NCBI GenBank assembly: GCA_002770795.1 | Contig: PCTP01000250.1 | Coordinates: forward strand, 1 to 8,139 | DNA: 8,139 nucleotides | Direction: 5' to 3' | From: Gammaproteobacteria bacterium CG22_combo_CG10-13_8_21_14_all_40_8 | GTDB lineage: Bacteria; Pseudomonadota; Gammaproteobacteria; Enterobacterales; GCA-002770795 | In this document: piece after piece, positions 1-4,841 of the stretch | Layout: each line of letters opens with the position of its first letter | Position numbering within the stretch: the first letter of the stretch is position 1 | Notes under the pieces: generated by a model | What the model saw: only the letters and a program-made list of their open reading frames with translations | What the model was told of the DNA's origin: nothing | Database searches by the model: none | Position numbers and translations under genes: made by a program

Positions 1-440
1 CTCCAGCTTGAATAAGTCCCATATCCACCGCTGGTTGTAAAACAGCCAGAGTCGCAGCGCCTTCTGGGAAAAACCAAATACCAGTTTGATGGTAAGTATT
101 TGAAAGATGTTGTGCAATCTTTTTTTCAGAAATCGCTATGGCAGCACACTTGCTTTTCTTCACAATCTCCAAGCGTTTAAAATACCCTACACCACCAGGC
201 ACGTTCAATCCAGTTGCCAAATTAGCCCAGAGTGTTACAGCAATTGTATCTAATCATTATGGAGTAAAAGTCTTATCTACGGGCGGTATTTACTCACTTT
301 GAACAGCATCAATCTTAGGGCGTTCAAATCCGATAAGGCCCAAAGCCTCAAGTTCAGCAAAGGCTTCACACATATCCAAAATCCCCGTACCCCCGCCCCT
401 TGGATATAAAATAATGTATGAGTTTTCCCCTCATCTTTTC
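1..440 (-). pseudogene. Threonine synthase remnant (C-terminal half, PLP-dependent), cut by window edge
   Basis: Read on the minus strand, this stretch gives recognisable pieces of threonine synthase, the PLP enzyme that converts O-phosphohomoserine to threonine. Around 300-405 the reading is LYPRGGGTGILDMCEAFAEL followed by EALGLIGFERPKIDAVQSE. It contains the glycine-rich GGGTG loop that holds the PLP phosphate. An in-frame TAA follows (about 290-292), then roughly 40 nt with further stops. Recognisable sequence resumes from about 250 down to 1, with VTLWANLATGLNVPGGVGYF and then FFPEGAATLAVLQPAVDMGL, both typical of the C-terminal half. An in-frame TGA lies just upstream of the GGGTG segment, near 432-434. 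The N-terminal half with the PLP lysine is not visible at higher coordinates. The internal stops and missing half make this a decayed copy. The last residues lie beyond position 1. The family call rests on remembered motifs, not on an alignment. Confidence 0.72.
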
Positions 441-600
441 TTCTCTGTTGGCTTTTGACACAAATAAGCCGATTATGAACTCATAATTCAAACCACTGCT
501 GGGTATTTTGTATCTCAGTATATTCTCTAGCTTTAAAATTTATCATCTGTTCCCATCTCTATTGGTATTTTCTCTGTTGATTGTGATCTGTGGGTTGTCG

Positions 601-811
601 CTAGGAGCCTGTCCGAGAATAGACTGATCTACTGCGGCCAAGCCAGATTGGCCAGATTTCCCGATGAATTTCGTTAAATACGACTGCATGGATGCAGGAG
701 GTAGAGCAACGCAGGAGTTGCCGAGAGCGACTATTCGCCTCAATCCATCGAAAAATCTGACTCAAACAGACTTGCCCTCGCTACGATCGCTATTTTCGGA
801 CAGACTCCTAG
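601..811. mobile_element. Non-autonomous inverted-repeat element (MITE-like), bounded by CTAG
   Basis: The ends 601-622 and 790-811 are inverted repeats matching at 20 of 22 positions. The core reads GGAGNCTGTCCGANAATAG inward from each end. The complementarity continues inward: 653-670 pairs with 742-759 at 15 of 18 positions, so most of the 211 nt can fold into one long imperfect hairpin. The centre holds short hairpins such as gcaac/gttgc. Both borders carry CTAG (601-604 and 808-811), which may be a palindromic 4-bp target duplication or part of the terminal repeat. No transposase is encoded, so any mobilisation would need an enzyme supplied elsewhere. Size, terminal repeats and lack of coding fit a MITE. 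The parent insertion sequence family cannot be named from this alone. Confidence 0.7.
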
Positions 812-938
812 GCATTTGTGGATAACAGGTTCTGTATTATTAGGTGTTGTCGCGTTAAATTATTTGTTATCGATTTATCTAACAGCGGAAGTTTAGAAAG
901 AATTATCTCCTTTGTTGTGGTAGGATTATTGCCTCTGA
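812..938 (+). other. Degraded hydrophobic coding remnant between the MITE and the MFS fragment
   Basis: The frame used by the downstream MFS fragment reads a hydrophobic stretch from 813 (HLWITGSVLLGVVALNYLLS) before a TAG, then further stops up to 936-938. A neighbouring frame reads ISFVVVGLLPLID near 905-945. Both look like membrane-segment remnants, and the 60 nt just left of the MITE (541-600) also read hydrophobic in one frame. This may be what is left of the N-terminal half of the MFS transporter, or of another membrane protein. I cannot identify it further. Confidence 0.3.
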
Positions 939-1448
939 TCGACGGTATCGGAAATTAGTTTATTATTTATGATCAATTATATTTTCAATCTCATTTTCGG
1001 CGCTAAAATTGGTCGCTGGATCGGGCGAATTGGTGATCGTAAAGCCCTTATCTTCGAATATTCTGGTTTGTTTTTAGTGTTTTTAGGTTATGCCATGGTC
1101 AAAAATGGTTTACTGGCGGCTACATTATATGTGCTGGATCATTTATTTTTTGCCTTCTCGTTGGCTATCAATACTTACTTTCAAAAAATTGCGCAAGACA
1201 AAGATATCGCTTCTACCGCCAGCGTCTCTTTCACCATTAATCATATTGCAGCCGTTGTAATACCGGTGATTTTAGGCTATGTTTGGCTACAATCACCCAG
1301 TTTAGTATTTTTTATTGGATGTGGAATAGCCTTAGCTTCTTTGGTTTTGGCTTTAAACATCCCCAATCACCCTCAACAAGGTCAAGAAGTTCGTTGGGGA
1401 TATAGGACTTCACCTCCCATTAACACCACAAAATATGAGGCAACATGA
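939..1448 (+). pseudogene. MFS transporter, C-terminal half only (5'-truncated)
   Basis: This encodes the C-terminal half of a major facilitator superfamily transporter. Codons before the first ATG (969) still fit the family (VSEISLLFMINYIFN), and an in-frame TGA at 936-938 closes the frame upstream, so the gene is broken at the 5' side. From the ATG the product would be 159 aa. A positively charged loop, GRWIGRIGDRKAL (residues about 15-27), resembles the MFS loop motif. About four hydrophobic segments follow (roughly 28-46, 48-66, 88-106, 111-130), and the tail contains GQEVRW. Complete MFS proteins have about 400 aa and 12 helices, so this piece is unlikely to transport anything. There is no Shine-Dalgarno sequence before 969. 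Its TGA overlaps the peroxiredoxin start by 4 nt (ATGA), which suggests the two were one operon. The substrate is unknown. Confidence 0.7.
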
Positions 1449-1978
1449 TGAAAAAACGATGGATTATGCGATTTATTTTTACTCTTATGCTTAGCTTATC
1501 ATCGCTCAGTCTGTTCGCCGATGAATGGGTAGGAGCGCTTGCGCCAAATTTTAGCCTGAAAGATCAAACAGGTAAAATACATCAATTGCAGGATTACCAG
1601 GGTCAATGGTTAGTCGTTTATTTTTACCCTAAAGATAAAACACCAGGTTGTACCACAGAAGCCAAAAACTTTAGAGATTCATTGGCAGAATTTAGTAAAC
1701 TTCACACTAAAATTGTCGGTGTGAGTATCGACTCTGTAGAATCCCATAAAGAGTTTTCACAAATGCATGATCTCAACTTTCCTATTTTAGCCGATGATGA
1801 AAAAAAGATGAGCACTAACTATAAAACATTAATGAGCCTTGGGCCTTTAAGCTTCTCCAAAAGAGAAAGTTTTGTGATAGATCCCATGGGAAATATTGTA
1901 AAACATTACCCAGATGTGAATGCTGAAAGCCATTTTCAACAAATTCTAAATGATTTACCCGCATTACAAAAACTTTAA
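1445..1978 (+). CDS. Exported peroxiredoxin, Bcp/AhpC-TSA family, 1-Cys
   Basis: A thiol peroxidase of the Bcp (thioredoxin-dependent peroxiredoxin) type, which reduces hydrogen peroxide and organic hydroperoxides. The N-terminus (MMKKRWIMRFIFTLMLSLSS to about residue 25) is a signal peptide with a likely cleavage LFA|DE, placing the enzyme in the periplasm. The active-site segment YPKDKTPGCT (61-70) carries the peroxidatic Cys69 in the PxxxTxxC motif. The family's catalytic arginine is probably Arg140, before SFVIDPMGN. Cys69 is the only cysteine, so the usual Bcp resolving cysteine five residues downstream is absent and an external thiol must resolve the sulfenic acid. The mature part is about the usual Bcp length. 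GAGG at 1437-1440 lies 4 nt from the ATG at 1445 and 7 nt from the second ATG at 1448, so the second start is at least as likely. The gene overlaps the MFS fragment by 4 nt. Confidence 0.92.
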   Translation: MMKKRWIMRFIFTLMLSLSSLSLFADEWVGALAPNFSLKDQTGKIHQLQDYQGQWLVVYFYPKDKTPGCTTEAKNFRDSLAEFSKLHTKIVGVSIDSVESHKEFSQMHDLNFPILADDEKKMSTNYKTLMSLGPLSFSKRESFVIDPMGNIVKHYPDVNAESHFQQILNDLPALQKL

Positions 1979-2030
1979 ACTCGATCTTTAATCCGTATTG
2001 TTATATTAGATTTACAGGTAATTTATCACC

Positions 2031-2870
2031 ATGGGAAATATAGTTTGGTTGGCCTCCTATCCTAAGTCTGGAAATACTTGGGTTCGATCTTTTTTGTACA
2101 ACTTAATCAAACGTCCAGCACAACCCGGAAAAATCAATGATTTGTGGTCGATGTTTCAAGATGAAAGTCAACCTAAGTGGTTTTATCCTTATCTAGAGGG
2201 AAAATCTATTGAAGAATTACCGATAGAAAAAATCAGTCCATTGCGTTGGCAAATTCAAAGAGATATCGCAGAGTCTGAGGATGGGAGCGTCTTCGTAAAA
2301 ACCCATAATATGATGGCAGAACACAATGGCTATCCACTCATTAATCTTAGTGTCACAGCTGGTGCAATTTATATTGTGAGAAACCCCTTAGACATGGTAA
2401 TTTCTTTGGCTGATCATTTTGATTTATCCATTGATGAAGCGATTGATTTCATCAGTAATGACTTTACTGGATCAATGACTGATGAAATGACCGTCGCTCG
2501 AGTCATAGGTTCTTGGTCAAATCATGTTAAAGGATGGACGCAAACAGCTCATGACAGGTATTTAGTCCTGCGTTATGAAGATCTATTAACGCACCCTGAT
2601 AAAAGTTTCGCTTCTATTATGAAATTTTTAGGCATGAAAAAAGATATGAAAGAATTAAAACGAGCACGCTTGTTTTCCTCTTTTCAAGAACTACAAAAGC
2701 AAGAACAAAAGAATGAATTTAACGAAAAAAGTCCAAAATCTCAGCGTTTTTTTAGAATAGGAAAGAAGGATCAATGGAAAAAACTGTTAACCCCTTCACA
2801 GATCCAAAAAATTATTGACACACAAGGTGAGCAAATGGAAAGATTTAAATATATTCCTAAATCATTTTAA
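2031..2870 (+). CDS. PAPS-dependent sulfotransferase domain protein
   Basis: A cytoplasmic-type sulfotransferase of 279 aa (Sulfotransfer_1 fold), expected to move the sulfuryl group from PAPS to a hydroxyl or amine of an unknown acceptor. The 5'-phosphosulfate loop is YPKSGNTW (residues 10-17, Lys12) at the very N-terminus, as usual. VKTHN (89-93) matches the KTH segment, with His92 a candidate catalytic base. The 3'-phosphate site is IVRNPLDMVISL (115-126), with Arg117 and Ser125. LRYEDLL (180-186) and the C-terminal RIGKKDQWKKLLTPSQ region (242-257) also fit the family. No signal peptide or membrane segment is seen. It starts 52 nt after the peroxiredoxin gene with only a weak upstream AGG, and is followed 11 nt later by the membrane-anchored protein, so co-transcription is likely. 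The acceptor (lipid, glycan, polyamine or other) cannot be told from the sequence. Confidence 0.9.
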   Translation: MGNIVWLASYPKSGNTWVRSFLYNLIKRPAQPGKINDLWSMFQDESQPKWFYPYLEGKSIEELPIEKISPLRWQIQRDIAESEDGSVFVKTHNMMAEHNGYPLINLSVTAGAIYIVRNPLDMVISLADHFDLSIDEAIDFISNDFTGSMTDEMTVARVIGSWSNHVKGWTQTAHDRYLVLRYEDLLTHPDKSFASIMKFLGMKKDMKELKRARLFSSFQELQKQEQKNEFNEKSPKSQRFFRIGKKDQWKKLLTPSQIQKIIDTQGEQMERFKYIPKSF

Positions 2871-2881
2871 GCAATAAACAT

Positions 2882-3583
2882 ATGAGCATTCCTAAGTTTA
2901 TACTCAGCTTCCTTCTAGGAATTTTAATGGGATTCCTTATTTTTTCACCAAAGGAAGAAGTTAAAAGTCCTGCCAGGAATCAAGCCAAAATCTCGGAATT
3001 AACCAATCAAATCCACCAACTCAAAGATGAAATTGAGCTACAAAAACAATTAGTTTTATCAGCACAACAACAACTGCAAAACCAAAGCCTGCCATTGCAA
3101 AAATTCAACCATCAATTGGAAAAACATCCTCAGCCCACTCAAGCAACTGTCGTCCCTGACGACACTACATCTTCGGAGCAAAAACAGAGACAAAACCTAC
3201 CGCTAGAATTTAAAGATATCAATGCCCTCAACACCAGAGATATTAAGCAATTTTGGAAAAATTATATCAATCATGAATCTCGAGATGAACAATGGGCTCA
3301 AACTCAAGAGGAAACAATCAGTCAATTTGTAGAAACAAGAAATTCTGATGGAAAATTACAAATAGCAAAAATTCAATGTAAAAGCCAAAGCTGCTTACTC
3401 AACTTAAATTCTTATCAAGATGATAATAGTTGGATAAATCTTGTTGATCAGATGAAACACCAAAGCTGGTGGCATTTTGACCATAGTGCCCTACAGGTAC
3501 ATACATTTGGCAATGGCGAAAAAGGAATTCAAATGATATTAACCACCCAACAAGCCATTCAACAATCGCAAACCCAGCCATAA
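2882..3583 (+). CDS. Membrane-anchored coiled-coil protein with C-terminal CxxxxC domain, unknown function
   Basis: I do not recognise a named family. The 233-aa product starts with one hydrophobic segment (residues about 5-22, FILSFLLGILMGFLIF) lacking a convincing cleavage site, so it is probably an uncleaved inner-membrane anchor with the rest in the periplasm. Residues about 33-70 are charged and glutamine-rich with heptad-like spacing (ISELTNQIHQLKDEIELQKQ), a likely coiled coil. A polar linker (70-108) leads to a compact C-terminal region with VETRNSDGKLQIAKIQCKSQ, where Cys166 and Cys171 form a CxxxxC pair able to make a disulfide. Similar CRxxxC-type periplasmic modules occur in many uncharacterised proteobacterial proteins, as I recall. 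It follows the sulfotransferase by 11 nt with no strong ribosome binding site, suggesting translational dependence on it. The tail is glutamine-rich and disordered. Confidence 0.8.
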   Translation: MSIPKFILSFLLGILMGFLIFSPKEEVKSPARNQAKISELTNQIHQLKDEIELQKQLVLSAQQQLQNQSLPLQKFNHQLEKHPQPTQATVVPDDTTSSEQKQRQNLPLEFKDINALNTRDIKQFWKNYINHESRDEQWAQTQEETISQFVETRNSDGKLQIAKIQCKSQSCLLNLNSYQDDNSWINLVDQMKHQSWWHFDHSALQVHTFGNGEKGIQMILTTQQAIQQSQTQP

Positions 3584-3594
3584 TCCTAAATAAC

Positions 3595-3657
3595 TCAGTT
3601 GGATTACAAAAATCTGCGCTACCCCTCACTTCTATTTCGCACTCAACTGATTTTTTT
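3595..3657 (+). terminator. Possible terminator after the anchored-protein gene
   Basis: TCAGTTG (3595-3601) can pair with CAACTGA (3644-3650), and a run of seven T follows at once (3651-3657). The 42-nt loop holds a smaller tgcg/cgca stem (3615-3618 with 3638-3641). The outer stem is short and the loop long for an intrinsic terminator, so this is only plausible. Its place, just after the stop at 3583 and before the Usp leader, fits the end of a transcription unit. Confidence 0.35.
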
Positions 3658-3698
3658 CGGGTGATATGAACTAGACAAATATCTTTTTCATCCGTTGG

Positions 3699-3737
3699 TT
3701 GTACAGAATGCTTAGAGGTGCTATTTTTAGATAGCAC
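3699..3737 (+). promoter_or_regulatory. Putative promoter and 7-bp hairpin upstream of the usp gene
   Basis: GTGCTAT (3718-3724) and ATAGCAC (3731-3737) form a perfect 7-bp inverted repeat with a 6-nt loop, ending 20 nt before the Usp start codon. A weak sigma-70-like pair, TTGTAC (3699-3704) and TATTTT (3722-3727), is spaced 17 nt, so the palindrome would sit across the -10 and start site as an operator would. It could instead act as an RNA hairpin in the leader. The promoter match is poor and only the hairpin is clear. Confidence 0.3.
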
Positions 3738-3744
3738 GATGTAT

Positions 3745-3750
3745 AGGAGA
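3745..3750 (+). promoter_or_regulatory. Ribosome binding site of the usp gene
   Basis: AGGAGA at 3745-3750 lies 7 nt before the ATG at 3758. It is a much better match than those of the preceding genes and fixes the Usp start. Strong translation independent of the upstream genes is expected. Confidence 0.75.
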
Positions 3751-3757
3751 TAAGCTT

Positions 3758-4684
3758 ATGTTAACACTTAACCATATTTTAGTTGATTTGGATCCCTCTC
3801 GAGATTCACAACCAGCTCTGAACAAAGCAATAGAATTGGTCAAAATTTCTGGTGCTCAGTTAGAGCTATTTTTAGCAATAGATGATGGCCGTTATGTTTC
3901 TAATTGGTTTATTAGCGAAGAACAATTAGAGCAAGCAAAAGCCAATTCAGTAGCCTCTCATAAGCGTTGGTTAAAAACCTATCTAGATGAGGTTCAAGAT
4001 CAGGGCATTAGCGCCAATATGGAAGTGGTGTGGCACAAACCCCATTATCAAGCCATTATTAACAAGCTGAAAAGCTTTCCAGCCAGCCTTGTAATTAAAT
4101 CAACCCATCCTCATCCCACTGTCAGTAAAATATTTTTCACCCCCAATGATTGGCAATTACTCAAATCTTGTCCTGTGCCATTACTTTTAGTCAAAGAAAC
4201 CAGCACAAGACCTTATCAAAACCTACTAGCCTGCGTCGATCCCACACATATTGGGGGTAACCATGAAGGACTCAACACAGAAATACTTGATCTCAGTGTA
4301 GAATTAACCCAATCACTAAAACTGGATACACATATTTTCCATAGTTGTGAGCCCATGGGATTAGAAACTTGGCAAGCCATGCCTGAAATGGGTGGAATTT
4401 CTCCTGAAGAACATAAAAGTTATCTCGATAACCTTCTGCACAAACACACAGAATTACTCAAAGATCTAACTGCACCCTATGAATTCGGGCAATCTCAATT
4501 ATCCATAAAGCTAGGCGATCCTATCAGCTGCATTTGTGAAGAAGTGAAATCAACTCATGCCGATCTACTAGTGCTTGGCACCACTTATCACACAGGCCTC
4601 ATCGGCACGACCGCTGAACGGGTTTTAGATGAAGTGAGTTGTGATATCTTAGCGGTAAAATCTAAACAATTTGTTCCTGTATAA
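3758..4684 (+). CDS. uspE: Tandem universal stress protein, UspE-like
   Basis: A cytoplasmic universal stress protein with two Usp domains in tandem (residues about 1-146 and 153-303), 308 aa, close to the length of UspE. Domain 1 begins LNHILVDLDPSRDSQPAL and contains KIFFTPNDWQLLKSCPVPLL (125-144), the TPxDWxLLxxCPxP signature shared with UspE. Domain 2 begins NLLACVDPTH and ends ADLLVLGTTYHTGLIGTTAE then RVLDEVSCDILAVK. UspE-type proteins support stress survival, adhesion and motility in enterobacteria; the biochemical role is not firmly known. In domain 2 the nucleotide loop is odd. The family pattern is G-2x-G-9x-G(S/T), but here the second glycine is Tyr277 and the spacing to Gly283 is about four residues short, so ATP binding may be lost. 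Domain 1 also lacks a clear ATP loop. It is monocistronic by spacing, with 173 nt before and 157 nt after it. Confidence 0.88.
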   Translation: MLTLNHILVDLDPSRDSQPALNKAIELVKISGAQLELFLAIDDGRYVSNWFISEEQLEQAKANSVASHKRWLKTYLDEVQDQGISANMEVVWHKPHYQAIINKLKSFPASLVIKSTHPHPTVSKIFFTPNDWQLLKSCPVPLLLVKETSTRPYQNLLACVDPTHIGGNHEGLNTEILDLSVELTQSLKLDTHIFHSCEPMGLETWQAMPEMGGISPEEHKSYLDNLLHKHTELLKDLTAPYEFGQSQLSIKLGDPISCICEEVKSTHADLLVLGTTYHTGLIGTTAERVLDEVSCDILAVKSKQFVPV

Positions 4685-4702
4685 ACCCTTCTGTGATTTT
4701 CC

Positions 4703-4732
4703 ACCTCTTAATTTTCTACTATATTAAGAGGT
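4703..4732. terminator. 10-bp stem-loop after the usp gene, possible terminator
   Basis: ACCTCTTAAT (4703-4712) and ATTAAGAGGT (4723-4732) are perfect complements around a 10-nt loop, 19 nt past the Usp stop codon. Neither side has a T-run of the kind an intrinsic terminator needs, so it may be a transcript-stabilising hairpin or a protein site instead. The position favours an end-of-gene role. Confidence 0.4.
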
Positions 4733-4801
4733 AGAACCTACATTTATTACCATAAAACTTTCTTTTATTATTCTCTCTGCTAGCCTTAAAGAAGCAATAT
4801 C

Positions 4802-4828
4802 TATTGATATCAATAATAGTGATTATCA
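4802..4828. promoter_or_regulatory. Fur-box-like sequence and 14-bp palindrome upstream of the TonB receptor
   Basis: The 19 nt at 4809-4827, ending GTGATTATC, match the classical Fur box (GATAATGATAATCATTATC) at 13 of 19 positions by hand count. Overlapping it, TATTGATATCAATA (4802-4815) is a perfect 14-bp palindrome. TGATA (4805-4809) and TATCA (4824-4828) give a wider inverted repeat. Fur-repressed TonB-dependent receptors are common, so iron control of the downstream gene is reasonable. In an AT-rich intergenic region chance matches of this size do occur. I could not place a convincing -35/-10 pair. Confidence 0.45.
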
Positions 4829-4841
4829 GCTTCAGGGGAAA

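Noticed and set aside
543..743. Minus-strand open frame of 66 codons
   Set aside because: It lies mostly inside the left arm and centre of the inverted-repeat element and shows no motif; the repeat structure explains the sequence.
1886..2050. Short repeat CATGGGAAATAT, in the peroxiredoxin gene and at the sulfotransferase start
   Set aside because: Both encode MGNIV in their own conserved contexts; 12 nt with no further similarity is best taken as coincidence.
3399..3737. Minus-strand open frame of 112 codons over the end of the anchored-protein gene and the usp leader
   Set aside because: It overlaps a better supported plus-strand gene, has no recognisable domain, and spans a likely terminator.
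4025..4045. Lipoprotein-type or signal features in the Usp protein
   Set aside because: The N-terminus MLTLNHILVDLD is the first beta strand of a Usp domain, not a signal peptide, and no hydrophobic export segment is present.
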